A stretch of DNA of 64,000 nucleotides, from NCBI RefSeq assembly GCF_020497125.1, contig NC_059075.1, positions 44,428,003-44,492,002 on the forward strand, given 5' to 3'. Of the stretch, positions 46,580 through 59,203 are shown in pieces. Each line of letters opens with the position of its first letter. Position 1 is the stretch's first letter. This DNA comes from Mauremys mutica (lineage: Eukaryota; Chordata; Testudines; Geoemydidae). Made by a program: the position numbers and the translations under genes. The notes beneath the pieces are model-generated. The model was not told where the DNA came from and did no database searches. It saw only the letters and a program-made list of their open reading frames with translations.

Positions 46580-49130
46580 CCCAAGTTACAGATGCATTGA
46601 GACATATTGTGCCATTAATTTCAAAGATTTCAAAAAATAATGGAGCGGGAGTTCTACTTAAAAGTATTTGCATAACAATACTGAGGGTTATTTCCTCAAA
46701 GTGCTTTGTTGATATGTATTAAACTAAAAGTGGGGGTTATCCAAAAGCAGAGCTCTAGAAATGCTAATGCTAGAGAATGTAGAATATAGAACACATTATG
46801 CACATATAAATCCATTCAAATTTATACTGCAAGGACCAATAAGGAATGTTGGAGATATAATGGACTGTAATTTAAATAAATGAAAGCATTAATTTGCCTA
46901 GACTGCAATCATAACATTGTGCAGCAACATCCAAATTTAGCAAATGGTTTCAAAGGCTTTGATGCCTATGATGGAAATTTATTGCATTTAGTTGTTACAA
47001 AAGTCTAATGCTTTAGGATTTAAAATTCCTGGTGTTTCAAAACCATCATGCTGTGTATTCTACTCTCCCACTTATCTATATCCCTGGCTAGATTATCTCT
47101 GTCTTCAGTTTAGCTTTGTGCAGTGAAACATAGTGAAAGAGAAACACTTTCCTGTTTAATTCATAAAGAATAAATAAATAAAACTACTATATTGACATTT
47201 CCCCTTTGTCATCAAGAACCCCGAAATAATCAGTGTGATCACTCTTTCAGCCTTAGAACTGACTCCATTTGTATGTCACCTACCACTCAACTATTGAAAT
47301 GGGAAGCAGAAAAGGAGGAGTAGGGAGAGGGAAGTTCAGTTAATTAAGGATTAGCTTTCGGTGACCTTGATCAGTCTGGTGAGGATTATAGCTTTAGATT
47401 GTAACTCCAGCCACAGGAAGGGAGAGCAGAAGCTGCTTGTCCAATATACCTGATGAGCAAATGGGCCTGGAGAGGGTGGGAATAGGGTGGAGCTTTATTT
47501 CTGAACTGGCCATCCTAGCTGGCTGGGTGCACAGGAAGCCACACCCCAAAAAAGACTGAAGAAAGTTTATCCTCTGCCACAGACCAAAGGAGGAGCAGAG
47601 GGAAGAACTGTGACTTTGAGTCAGAATATGTTCTCTGATCTGCACCTGGGAAGGTGTATCTACACACTGCCCCTTTGATCAGGGCAGATTATGAAATTAA
47701 TCTAGCTCCAGGAAGCTGGTTATATATAAAGAATTACAAATATACTGTTATTATCTATTATAAAATTATAGATGCAATAGTATTTTAATAAAAGTCTTAT
47801 ATTGAAATGGTTATTTCCAAATACTTATTTTGAAGGTGAAAGGAAGTCACTTCTTAACAAATTCAAAGGTCTTTTTTTTTTAATTGATTACATACACCCT
47901 TACCAATTCTCTACTAGGGTACATGAGTTTGAGGCATAAACCACAGAATGGTCAAACAGTTTACAACCAGAGAATATTAATTTTAAGAAACACATATAAA
48001 CTCAGGGGTAACCAGTAAGGGGCTTATTACATGCTATTTATTTTCCTATTCACAGAACCCTCACAAAACAATCTGTAGTGAAACAGACCACTAACAGTTT
48101 ATTTAAACCCATATTCTGCCACTTTTACTCATGCTGAGTAGTGCCTTATTCCATGGAAATTATGGACAATTTCATGAATTTTCCTGTTGTTGTTTTTTTT
48201 ATCGTGTAGTATCTGACTTTTTAAAATGGTAGCTATTGCATCTCAAAAGCTACTTCTCTTTCCATGGCAGATGCTTTCCACAGCAAAATTATAGCTGATA
48301 GGGTCAAGGTTGGAACTCACATACACCTGAAGAAAAAAATGGAGAGTTCTGTCTTTGGTTAAATAAATTCAAAGTCTAGGATGTTGCAAAAATAGTCATT
48401 TATTGACAGAAAACAAACAAAAATATTTTAACAAGCCAGTATTAGTCCACAGATGAATTTCAAGGACCAGAGGAGACACACAACCATACCAGGTTCCCAA
48501 GAGTGGCCTTGCTTGTCCCTAAGCTACCCCTTTGGTGGGCAGTCCAGACAGAGCCAGAGAATCCACAGTTGCACATGCTGCTATTCACCCAGCCTGCTCA
48601 TGCTCCACCTGTCCTCTGCACATTGCCAGCCAGGGACTCCCTGCAGAACTGGGCTCTGTTGTGCTCACTCCCTGTATATCCTCCTCTAATCCACAGACCA
48701 GGCATTCCGTGTCTTCACCCCACACTAGTATTTAGATCAGGAACATGAATTATGCTATGAGTGGAAGAATGTATCTAAGCCTTAGAGGGTATGGAAAGTT
48801 TTCCACCAGTTTCATGTCAAACAACTTGGGTGTCAACTCCAGTGAAAAACCCCATTGTAATAATGGTATAAAAGCATATGGACTAGAACAGTCAGGAAAA
48901 TAATTTGTAGGCAGCAGCAAATAACTTACCCAGCTGGAAAGGTGTTGGTTTTATTAACCACTATGGCTGAGGTCACTTTGGGAACCTGTCTTCTTTGATA
49001 AATATGTTTAACTATTTTAATGAGACTATCTAATGCAATGTGTCAAATTTAGCAATGATAATTTGAAAGTACAGCAGCTATTAAGGCACATTACTGCCAG
49101 ATTCTGAAGGATTTCGATCTCTTAGATTAG
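46580..49130. other. No gene recognised
   Basis: AT-rich DNA. 48112-48165 contains a half palindrome ('tattctgccacttttactca') related to 55690-55740. Open frames at 47394-47645 and 48453-48748 show no domain. Confidence 0.45.
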
Positions 49131-49138
49131 TTGGTGTG

Positions 49139-49380
49139 GAAATGGAAAAAGCAGTGTAATGAAGACAAATGTAAAATATTAAGTCTGAGGTCAATAAAGC
49201 TAATAGACAGTATGTATTTAATGGAACAATTATGCAGTGCATTGACCAGGGATGGGATTCAGAGGTTATGGTAGAAATATCTTTAATGCCATCAGTTCAA
49301 TGTACATCTATAATTAAAAAGGCACACAGTATACTGGGATATTGGACTGTTACTGGCTTCCTTCAGGAGTTTTATTTAAT
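49139..49380 (+). pseudogene. Ancient CR1-like ORF2 relic
   Basis: The frame near 49245-49375 reads DQGWDSEVMVEIS, then SIIKKAHSILGYWTVTG, resembling the CR1 region 'EKDLGV...[10 protein letters not shown]' that is intact at 49980-50070. 49160-49185 reads CNEDKCKIL, like the 'FNKDKCRVL' of the younger copy. Very diverged. Confidence 0.4.
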
Positions 49381-49602
49381 TTGATTCTTGGTGAGTCTTT
49401 TCCCATGTAATGTTTGGCCTGTTTTCGAATGTTTAGAATGACTTATGAATAAATGCATGCTTTCTCTGAAGAAACTTTTCATTTGTATTTGTTCTTGATA
49501 TAGCATTCAAATATAAATATATAGATTCTTAAGTCCAAATCTTCAGGTGGTGTAAAGGTGAGGTAGTTCCCTTGAAGTCAATAATGCTATGCCAGTTTAT
49601 AT

Positions 49603-50652
49603 GGATAGAAAGCTGGCTAGATCGTCAGGCTCAACAGGTAATGATCAATGGCTCCATGTCTAGTTGGCAGCTGGTTTCAAGCGGAGTGCCCCAAGGGTCA
49701 GTCCTGGGGACGGTTTTGTTCAATATCTTCATTAATGATCTGGAGGATGGTGTGGACTGCACTCTCAGCAAGTTTGCAGATGACACTAAACTGGGAGGAG
49801 TGGTAGATATGCTGGAGGGTAGGGATAGGATACAGAGGGACCTAGACAAATTAGAGGATTGGGCCAAACCTGATGAGGTTCAACAAGGATAAGTGCAGAG
49901 TCCTGCACTTAGGACGGAAGAATCCCATTCACTGTTACAGACTAGGGACTGAATGGCTAGGAAGTAGTTCTGCAGAAAAGGACCTAGGGGTTACAGTGGA
50001 CGAGAAGCTGGATATAAGTCAACAATGTGCCCTTGTTGCCAAGAAGACTAAGGGCATTTTGGGCTGTATAAGTAGAGGCATTGCCAGCAGATCGAGGGAC
50101 GTGATCATTCCCTTCTATTTGACATTGGTCAGGCCTCATCTGGAGTACTGTGTCCAGTTTTGGGCCCCACACTACAAGAAGGATGTGGAAAAATTGGAAA
50201 GAGTCCAGCAGAGGGCAACAGAAATGATTAGGGGGCTGGAGCATATGACTTATGAGGAGAAGCTGAGGGAACTGGGATTGTTTAGTCTGCAGAAGAGAAG
50301 AATGAGGGGGGGATTTAATAGCAGCCTTTAACTACTTGAAGGGGGGTTCCAAAGAGGATGGATCTAGACTGTTCTCAGTGGTACCAGGTGACAGAACAAG
50401 GAGTAATGGTCTCAAGTTGAAGTGCGGGAGGTTTAGGTTGGATATTAGGAAAAACGTTTTCACTAGGAGGGTGGTGAAGCACTGGAATGGGTTACCAAGG
50501 GAGGTGGTGGAATCTCCTTCCTTAGAGGTTTTTAAGGTCAGGCTTGACAAAGCCCTGGCTGGGATGATTTAGTTGGGAATTGGTCCTGCTTTGAGCCGGG
50601 GGTTGGACTAGATGACCTCCTCAGCTCCCTTCCAACCCTGATATTCTATGAT
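49603..50652 (+). mobile_element. CR1 LINE, youngest copy, 5'-truncated
   Basis: The best-preserved LINE here. ORF2 is readable in three successive frames: 49603-49880 (RT with [10 protein letters not shown] and the catalytic FADDTKLGG near 49770), 49873-50331 ([18 protein letters not shown] to the [13 protein letters not shown] region) and 50336-50572 (C-terminus, [17 protein letters not shown] to LDKALAGMI). The frame changes near 49875 and 50325 look like small indels. The 3' UTR ends in 'ccctgatattctatgat'. The endonuclease and ORF1 are missing, so it cannot move. CR1 encodes an endonuclease/RT acting by target-primed reverse transcription. Confidence 0.93.
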
Positions 50653-50703
50653 ATCATTTGAAAATATTGGCCCTGCAATATTATCCCAGCCAAGACTCTA
50701 CTA

Positions 50704-50853
50704 CAGTGATATTCAGACCTCAGTGGTTCAGGAGCCAAATTAGTGATCAACATCACCCAAAAGAGTCACAGTAGTGTGAATTGATTGTTTCATTTACTAT
50801 ATATTCATATTTACAAAGTATGATGGGAAATACTTACTCTCTGTGTGTAATAC

Positions 50854-50887
<34 letters not shown>

Positions 50888-51064
50888 GTATTATTATATC
50901 AACTACAATTGGTTAATAACATAGTAAAAACATCCTCATTGGTTAATAACTTAGATTGGTTAATAATTAAATCAGAGTGTTTTAATATCATGCGCTGCAA
51001 AGAGCCGCAGGAGACACATTAAACAGCCACTTGTGATTCGCGAACCACAATCTGAGTATTACTG
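50704..51064. mobile_element. hAT-like MITE with TG microsatellite
   Basis: Left CAGTGATATTCAGACCTCAG and right CTGAGTATTACTG are inverted ends, with an exact 8-bp duplication CTCTACTA at 50696-50703 and 51065-51072. The interior has a (TG)n tract (50857-50884) and the repeated word 'attggttaataac' near 50908, 50939 and 50955. 361 bp, no transposase. Confidence 0.9.
50846..50886 (+). repeat. (TG)n microsatellite
   Basis: About 14 TG units after 'acatatg', inside the hAT MITE. Confidence 0.95.
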
Positions 51065-51072
51065 CTCTACTA

Positions 51073-51966
51073 TATGTGCAAAGTTAGGCGCCTCATCCTT
51101 CAACATATAGATTGTATTAACTTTATTCACCATTGACCTTGCATTTAAACAGCATTAAACTGGAGTCCAGAAACAATCTGTGTTCTTAAGGAAAATATTA
51201 CAAGACAAAGGCTACAGAACCAAGATGAATTATCTCAATTGACACCTACTCCTAAAGACAGGCAGGGGAAGATATGGAAAAGGACAGTCTATCTTGGTAA
51301 AGATCTTGACTAGTTCTTCTTGAACCTCTATAGCCCCAGCACTCGGAAATACATTATAGCCTTATTAACTAATCCACAATAGTAAAAGGGCCACGGCTAC
51401 TTTAATAAGGACATTCTGGGCAAGCTACTGCATCCATCTTAAACAATATATCCACCTCTAAACAAATCACCAAATCTCTCCCTTAAGAAATTGTGAGAAA
51501 TTACACCTGCAAAATAATCTGAAGTGCAGCTGCTTTTGTTACACAATTCCAGATCCACTACACAGAGACCAGGTATCTAAATGTATTATTGTCATTTGCT
51601 TCAGTCTTTGATTTTTTCATTATAAAAAAAACCAAAACAAAACCAAAACAAAACCTGTGCCCACTATCTTAGAAACTATTTGCAGACTCTTTAATGTGAA
51701 GATAAAGCAAAAAACAAATGGCTGAAAGAAACAATGGGAGTTGCCTCTCCAGTTTCCTGATGGGAACTTTGAAATGGATAAAGAGGAGACAGCCCCTCAG
51801 ACAATCCATTCCTGGTTTTACTCAGTGCATGCTAGGATAGGTCTGAGGGTGTTTAAGTGAGTGCTGTGTGGTGCAGACATAATCCATGAAACTCATATAC
51901 TACACGAATAAAGCTCAGTGTTTAAGTAACCTAGGTAACAAACATAGGAACTTCCCTTAAACATAT
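51073..51966. other. No gene recognised
   Basis: AT-rich DNA, with an A/C-rich simple stretch at about 51625-51657 ('aaccaaaacaaaaccaaaac'). Confidence 0.5.
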
Positions 51967-51974
51967 ACAATAGG

Positions 51975-52222
51975 CAGGGACAGCTCTATGTTTTTTGCCG
52001 CCCCATGCACGGCAGGCAGGCGGCTTTCGGTGGCGTGTCTGCGGGCAGTCCGCTGGTCACGCGGGTTCAGCGGCGTGCCTGAGGGTGGTCCGGCGGACCT
52101 CCCACAGGTGTGCCGTCGAAAGCCGCCTGCCTGCCACCCTAACAGCGACCAGCAGGCCCCCCCCCCGGCAGCTTGCCGCCCCAGGCACGCGCTTGCTGCA
52201 CTGATGCCTGGAGCCGCACCTG
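51975..52222. mobile_element. hAT-like MITE, same family as 36301-36545
   Basis: Left CAGGGACAGCTCTATG, right GATGCCTGGAGCCGCACCTG, flanked by an exact 8-bp duplication ACAATAGG (51967-51974 and 52223-52230). The right end, inverted, reads CAGGTGCGGCTCCAGGCATC, close to the left end of the copy at 36301. GC-rich interior with 'gcaggcaggcggctttcg' in both directions. Open frames on both strands are compositional. Confidence 0.9.
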
Positions 52223-52230
52223 ACAATAGG

Positions 52231-53204
52231 GCAGGCTATGAGTGCTTTATTCTCCTATATATCAATCCAATTCCATCTCAGAGAGCAGAATGTTCTGCTA
52301 GAAGCTATTTCAAATAACCTTACAACACACTTGACCTGCTTCAGTAGAGACAAACACTCGACAGCAGTCTGAGCTCTTTCTTGGTACCTGATTAGATTTT
52401 TTTACTAATGGATGGGGATTTGCCTATCTGAGAGATGACCTCTGCTCCATACTACACTGCAACAGTTGTGCTCACATCTATGGTCCATAGGCATGTAGAA
52501 CATATGGTTCATATGGTCTCTGAAGACATGCAACACCACTAGCAGCACTGGCAGAGATGAGTACAGACCCTGCTCCTCTCTTGCCTCCACTGGACCAGTA
52601 GAAACCACTGGACCAGGTCATGAGACCACAGCAGCTCACACCACCCTCAGGCCACGTGGAGAAGCAGCAGGGGGTTTTCAGGGATGGCAGCCTCCTGGTT
52701 CTCTCCACTCTGACATCAGCAGCTCTTATCTCATCTGTAACGGTTTCAAACTCTTTCGCTGGCGCATTGCCACTAACCATCTGTATTCCAGCTTTATTCA
52801 GTTTACTGTTTTCCCACTGCCAAATCTATCTAACAATGGCATCTGCAGCTGTCCTCTTTTCCTTCCATCCTCCCTCTCCTCTTCCCCCTCACCTCAGTTC
52901 TGCACCAATACATAATGATAAACCAAGGCTTTTATTAAAATGTGTAATTAAAAATAAAATCACATCTAAAGCCTTTACCCAAATAAAAAAGCCAAGACAC
53001 CTACATTACAAAGCTACGCAACCACACCGTCTTTCCATTCTACCCCTTGTCTTCCTTTCCCTTAACCTTCTGTTGTCCATTATCACTCACCATGTTATAT
53101 GTCTAAACCTAGGCCCTCATTAGCCAAGAGAACCACATGGGCAGATGTCTGCATCTGCATGGAGACAATGACTACAGTGAGGCTCCACCCAGACCCAGGG
53201 GGAT
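52231..53204. other. No gene recognised
   Basis: Ordinary DNA; the 167-codon frame at 52620-53123 shows no domain, overlaps an antisense frame and is pyrimidine-rich in the middle. Confidence 0.4.
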
Positions 53205-53340
53205 GGCCACACCATTCTCTTTGCAGGATCAGGCCCCTAGACTGGAAGGTCATTGAGGCAGGGCCTGCATTTGTTTCTTGGTCCTGAAAACACTTTAATT
53301 GCTGTACAAAATAATACATTAAATAATAATGATTGATACT
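53205..53340 (+). repeat. L2-type LINE 3' end
   Basis: 'ctagactggaaggtcattga', 'ggcagggcctgcatttgttt' and a final 'attaaataataatga' follow the order of the L2-type 3' end at 60100-60262. Confidence 0.45.
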
Positions 53341-53692
53341 CATCTGCTGCATGTCAGCAATTTTGATATATGCTTATGTGGGAATCTACAACCCTTTCTA
53401 GAGGGAATTAAAGACTATTTCTGTTTTTAACGGGGCTTTTGAACCAAGAAAAATTAATGGTTGTTTTTCCACAAATAGGGAAAGGTTCAGGTCCCTGAGA
53501 CAAGTTTATCAGGAGCAATGGCTGATCTTACTATTGTTTTGCACCTCAAATTCCTATTGCAGCCAATGGGAGTTTTAAACATGAATCAATTACAGGATAA
53601 CATTCTAAGACATTTGTTTTGGAGCATAAACAGGAAGCAAGGCCGTCAGTCATCCTATGCAAGTGCACCTATTTCCTTAGATGTACCAGTAG

Positions 53693-53744
53693 TATCTGAT
53701 TTAGGGTTCCACTTTAGCCTCCTTGTTCTGGCAAAATTCCATTT
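53693..53744 (+). repeat. 52-bp direct repeat, copy 1
   Basis: Matches 54403-54454 at 50 of 52 positions. Core 'actttagcctccttgttctg' then 'gcaaaattccattt'. Confidence 0.9.
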
Positions 53745-54402
53745 GATTTCAACAGAAGTCTTATCTGAAGGAGAAAGTCCTCCTATCTGTGTAGCACCGG
53801 GTAGCTGGGGTTGGTTCTGGTGGTCCTGGAGACAGATGACTCCTCCCCCTCAACTCCACTCAATTTTGCTCTCATAAAATGTCCTGCCAAATTGTGTGGA
53901 CCAGAAAAGCTCAGACATGCCAAACTTCTGAATGCTGTCCACACTGAGCTTCTAGACTCAGCGTTAGCAATCACAAGAGCTAACCTCCTGCGTTTTTCTG
54001 TGCAGTGAACCAAGCACAGATGGGGGAATGAAATGGGAGTGGATATCCTTTGCACGCCATGCTTGTTCTCTATTTTACTGTAAAGAACAGCACACACCCT
54101 TATATTAGTAGGACATTAAGCGCCTGAGAACAGGCAAAACACCTACTCTTGTAGACGTCCCCCAAAATCCTACATGTTCACCAGCACATGCTTCTGGTAC
54201 AACTACTGTTGGGCAGCATTTTGTGCCTTCTGTACACCTCTCAATCCAAACAGATATTTTGCAAGAGAAGTGATTACATATGCAAGAAAGTACAAAAATC
54301 AAATCAGGTGGACATCACCAAAAACTACTAACAACTTCTTAATTATAGTCATAATTATGCATTTTCATGAACACCAGATTTATGCTGTTAGTTTTTATAC
54401 TA

Positions 54403-54454
54403 TATCTAATTTAGGGCTCCACTTTAGCCTCCTTGTTCTGGCAAAATTCCATTT
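54403..54454 (+). repeat. 52-bp direct repeat, copy 2
   Basis: Second copy, 710 bp downstream of the first. The flanking sequences do not match. Confidence 0.9.
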
Positions 54455-54947
54455 AATGAAGAAAAAATTGGTTCTGTTAGACACTGTGTTGGCTGCAATG
54501 TCTTCATGAAAATGAAATGACAGCACACAAATGAAGTCTCACAGTCTCACACCCTGAATAGCAATTAAACGTGTGTGTTACCAAGTAGTCTGAGCACTGT
54601 CTTAAAGATTCTATTTCTGTAATATCTTTTTTTTACACCGTGAGTTGAGACAGATTATTGATGGAGGCTGTGCTAATGATTTCCCTGTTTCTTTATTCAC
54701 TTCACTAAATCAGCAGTATTTGCCAGAATGTGCTAGGTACAAGGTTGAGCTGTAGAGACAGAGCTGTTCACATTTGCATTTGGATGTACTGCATCCAGGG
54801 ACAGAGGATGTTACATGAAAGCTGTATCTTCTGATAACCAACCAAGACAAATAACTGTTCCTATGTGATAGTCCATATCAATGGTGATAAAATCATAATG
54901 TACAATATGTTACATGAAGATAGGAAGCATATTATATAGGAAAAAAG

Positions 54948-55245
54948 AGTGGTCTTGTGGTTGAGGCAATAAACTAGTACTCAGGAAGTCTGGGTTAAAT
55001 TCCTGGCTCTGGCACAGATTTCCTGTGTGATGCTGTGCAAGTAGATTAATCTCTCCAGGTCTCATTATCCCATCAATAAAATGGGAATAGTAATACTTCC
55101 ATTCTCCCATCATTTGTCCATAATGTCTACCTAGCCTACCAACACTTTGGTTCAGGGACCATCTCTTACTAAGCATACATACAGTATGCCCCTGATTTTG
55201 GTTGAAACCTCTAAGCAATTCTGTAATACAAATGTGAATAAATAA
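54948..55245 (+). repeat. MIR/CORE-SINE followed by L2-like tail
   Basis: 'ctcaggaagtctgggttaaa', 'tctggcacagatttcctgtg', 'ctctccaggtctcattatcc' and 'catcaataaaatgggaatag' give the full order of a MIR-like element. The downstream 'ttggttcagggaccatctct' resembles an L2-type 3' tail. Confidence 0.6.
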
Positions 55246-55279
55246 GAAAAGATAATAAAGAATAATATGAGCTGAGGAC

Positions 55280-56445
55280 ACATGTGCTGACTACAGTAAT
55301 ATCTCTTTTAAAAATATTATAAAGTTAAAGTACTTTGAAATATGTTGCTATTCCAACTGGATGAATGAAATCTCAAAATAAAAAAAAGAAACGTGTGGGA
55401 AATATTTCCATCATTTTTAATAGAAATAATTTTGGAAGAAGCTAGGATCTAACGTGAGTTTGTGCTAGATAATTATTCAGAAGCAACTGAGGTTTTCAAT
55501 AAGGCTGAGAGATATCAAAGTATAGGATAGGATTAGGTACTTCTTAAACATATTCCAATATTCTGAGAGAGGCTGAGCACCTGCTGAGCAATAAAATGTT
55601 CAGCATCTCTCAGGATTTGGTGCAACTTAGTCATATTCAGAAAATATCTATGTAAAAATGGCACCTTCTTGCTTCAGGATTTATTCTCTGTGGGCCAGAT
55701 TCTGCCACCCGTACTCATACTGAATGGCCTCTTGCTGTGGAAACAAAGCATCCCATAAGAAGAAAAGAGCCAGATGGCACAGTTACTATTGTCAGCAGCA
55801 CTCTCAGATGTATCTTTCTCGCCTTTGCACCCATCCATTCTCATTTCTCTTTTCCTGTTCCTTTAAACCCCCTTCTTTTTCTCCCAATTTCCTCTTTCTC
55901 CTACCCCCTCCCACACTCATACCTTCTTCTGTTCACTGACAGGACAGTCATCCTCTTTTAATAAATGAAATTCCCACAAATTCAAAATGGAGACTGAAAT
56001 GGTACCGAAGTTCCATAAATAGGCGAATGGAGGGACATCCATTCACATAAACCATTAATAGTTTTCATTAGCTTTGAAATGTCCAGTGTTCAGGAAGGAA
56101 CAGAGGTGAAGACAATATTGACATATTAGGACTTTTCAAAATGTGCTTAAAAGCCTCTAGTGGAATATGATAGTAAATCAAATTCTTGAAGCCAAGCTGA
56201 AACCAGTGTCAAACAGAGGAGTTCCTCAAGTAGTTACTTGCCAGACCACACACAGTAATCTTTTTATCTTTACCTCTGCCTTAAAGAAATGGTGAAATAT
56301 CGAAACTTCATCTTTCCAATACCCAATAATGGAGTTTGGGGAGATACAAAGAAAGAGGCACTTTCTGTCCTTTACTGCAGCTGTGGGGAATGTTCAGCAC
56401 ATTAATACATTAAATGGCATTATAAATTAAATGAAACAAGAAAAG
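55280..56445. other. No gene recognised
   Basis: AT-rich DNA. 55690-55740 has a palindrome-family fragment ('gccagattctgccacccgta'). Confidence 0.45.
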
Positions 56446-56448
56446 TGA

Positions 56449-56520
56449 TAGGATCAAATTCATCCTTGGTGTAACTTCATTGATGTCAATTAATTTATAC
56501 CAAGGATTAATTAAGTCCAT
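56449..56520. repeat. Short palindromic MITE-like repeat
   Basis: 'atcaaattcatccttggtgt' is inverse to 'tttataccaaggattaatta'. Confidence 0.6.
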
Positions 56521-56529
56521 ACATAAGGG

Positions 56530-57730
56530 CTATATGGCAGCCTCTATCCACACCCTGCAGATCCCATTCATGCCAGTGGGAGTTTTCTGAGCAGATGGAG
56601 ACGTAAGATCCCTTATGTTTTCTTTTATCTCCCTCTAGAGTCCTATTGTGGTTGATGAATAAAAATTACTCTGTGGAATAGATGTTGAAATGCTGAATGG
56701 AAAGATCCTGAGGGCACTTTTGCCTGAGCAGTTAGCTTGATGAACTAAGCATCACATTGAGAATACCTCCTTGCCTCCCTGGATTCATAGACTGAAATCC
56801 CAGCATTGTTCTATCTCTCCATACTGCATTTTCAATCATAATGAGCTTTATTTGCAGTTAGGAGAAGAGCAAAACCAAGAAAGAACAAAAATAAAGTTTC
56901 CAAGAGAGAGAGAGCAAGGTTTTTGCACCTCCTCTGTAAAGGTCTACTCTGAACACAAAATGGCTGCCTGTCTCTGCAGACAGCATAATCTTAGATATTG
57001 TATGCAGACAATGCAGAGACTACATACTAGAGCTGTGCAGGAACTGGAATTCCCATCTCATGGACTATTTTAAATGTTTTTTTAAAAAAATAATTTCTCT
57101 GAGATTCAGAACAAAAAGTCAGTTATGTGAAAATTTCTGCAGGATGAACATTTTTGGAAAAAAAATTGTGCTTTGGAAGATTTCCAGTCTGACTGCTGTA
57201 GAGTCAGGAGCCTGGCAAGGCATCTGTCTGGGGAGGCAGGTTTGGCAGGAATCCAGGCAGCCTACCTGCCTATCTGGTTTCTGTGAAAAATATTTATGGA
57301 ATTAACAGTTCTCCACAGAACATTTTGATTCTGTCCAATATCCCTTTTACGACAGAAAACTGATCCATCGGAAATGTTCAGCCATTTTCTCTAGATACAT
57401 CATGGATTTGGTGCAGCTGCCCTTGAACGTCCCATTTCCTCCCTGCTCCCCCATAGTCTTAGGACCAAACTCTGCCAACAGTTAAAACTGTGCAGCCCTC
57501 TCAAAACCCGCGGAAGTCAATGCAGTGGCTTGGGGGTATAAGAGGGAAGAATTATTCTTTATCTTGACTGGGACAAATACACTGGATGATAGTATGCAAA
57601 ATACAACCATCATTACAGCTGACTAAATCTGCCTCTGCCGATATGATCATCCTGTAATTGAAAAACAGCATGTCCTTTGGTTCATCTCTAAGAGAGACAC
57701 CATTAACATTTTTATTGAAAACAGAAGCAA
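56530..57730. other. No gene recognised
   Basis: AT-rich DNA. 57027 ('agagctgtgcaggaa') begins a segment resembling 61612 onward, possibly a dispersed family with 'gaaaatttc/tggaaa' words. Confidence 0.4.
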
Positions 57731-57737
57731 TTCATTT

Positions 57738-57842
57738 AGGGCCTGACCTTGCATGGTGCTGAGCACCCTCAATTTCCATTGATTTCAAAGGGAATTGAAG
57801 GTACTTAATAAGGGGCACTTAGCACTTTACAGGATTGGGCCC
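57738..57842. repeat. Short palindromic MITE-like repeat
   Basis: 'gggcctgaccttgcatggtg' and 'gcactttacaggattgggcc' are inverted ends around 'ccattgatttcaaaggg'. Confidence 0.6.
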
Positions 57843-57849
57843 ATTATCT

Positions 57850-59195
57850 CACCAGTTCTCCTCTGCCTTAAGTGATAAATATAGTTCTTTTAAAAAATTT
57901 GGTCATTCTATTGTGTTTAAAAGAAAAAAAAAGAAAAGGGACTAGGTCAAATGGAAGTGTGGGGAGCTGCTGAGGATTTTCTCACATTGAACTAACTGCC
58001 CAAATAGATGAGTCCTCTCCTGCCACTACCATATAATTCTATAATCGCTTTGCCAAAGTGTTATAGCAAGAAAAAAACATTTACAGTTGTCATGTTGAGC
58101 AAGGGAACAAACACAATGAATCCACCCCACAAAAAGTCAGTAGCTTCTTATTTGTTTGTTTTATTGTTTACATCTTAACTGAGAGACTATTGGACCAAAT
58201 TCTGCTCTCAGCTACTCCAGTGTTAATCCAAAGTAAGTATGTTGAAAGCAGTGGAGTTCATCTGCACTTACATATGTGTAATTGAGAGGAGAGTGACACA
58301 CTGGGGTTTGGTTTGGAGTTTTTTGGGTACATAGTGATCAGTATCTTTAAGGAAGAATTACCTTGTTCGATTTACTTGAAATCCAGTTCTGCTTTATTCT
58401 CAATGGGGCAAATCTGGTTATGTCTTGTGGCTTAGGGAACATTTGTTTAAGTCAGTGAAGAAGGAAGGCTAATACTGTGTGGTGTTTAGATGTGCTTGTA
58501 ATTATTAGAACTGGGAGCACTGGCTGTTGGGAGTCTGAAAGGACAGGAAACAGGAAGGACGGGGGAGGAGTTGAGAAGGCTGAGTGAGAGTGACAGTGTG
58601 CAGCAGCAGCAGCTTGGTAAAGAGGTTTCGACTGTAAAAATAAAGTCCTGCTGAAGCTTGTTAGTACCTTGCCTGCTGGATACAACATACTGTTTATCAA
58701 AATAAATGCTAAAGTCCATGCACAGGGAAAGCTAATAGGAATGTTGTTCAGTTAGGCTTAGTCTCTGAAGCCTTGGGCTTCTCTTGTGGTGTGCTGCAGA
58801 GGGGAATAAAACCAAGGGAAAAGCAAGTTCACTGACCTCTGGAAAAAATAGTCACCTTGCTGATGGGCCATGTGGGAAACCTGGGCATGGTCAGGGGGAA
58901 GCCTTCCGAAAACCAGCACTTGAAGTCTGTATCCATGAGAAAATCTTACTGTGAGACTATTGCTGAAGGAAGCATTACATCCCCTGCCTCCCTCAGAAGA
59001 ACTGCAGAGTCCACACTGAGTAGGCCAGCCAGTGGTACAGATATAGAACTCCCTTGTAAAAGCGATATGGTTGTCAGCTTAGTCATATTACATTGGCTGA
59101 TGGGGAATCAAAGGGAAGTGTCCCTCTGCATTGCTGGCTGAGATCTATGTAGTGGTGGGCTTGGTTTATCTAGAAACCTGATGCACTACTTGGAC
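57850..59195. other. No gene recognised
   Basis: AT-rich DNA with a weak LTR-tail-like stretch at 58625-58690 ('aaaaataaagtcctgctgaa'), not bounded. 58190-58220 has one half of a palindromic repeat. Confidence 0.35.
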
Positions 59196-59203
59196 CCATC
59201 CTA

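Noticed and set aside
52620..53123. 167-codon open frame
   Set aside because: It overlaps an antisense frame, has no recognisable domain and includes a pyrimidine-rich stretch.
58480..58690. LTR tail-like sequence with AATAAAG and 'cctgctgaagcttgttagta'
   Set aside because: No edges, no TATA in the right place and no duplication, so it is not called as an element.
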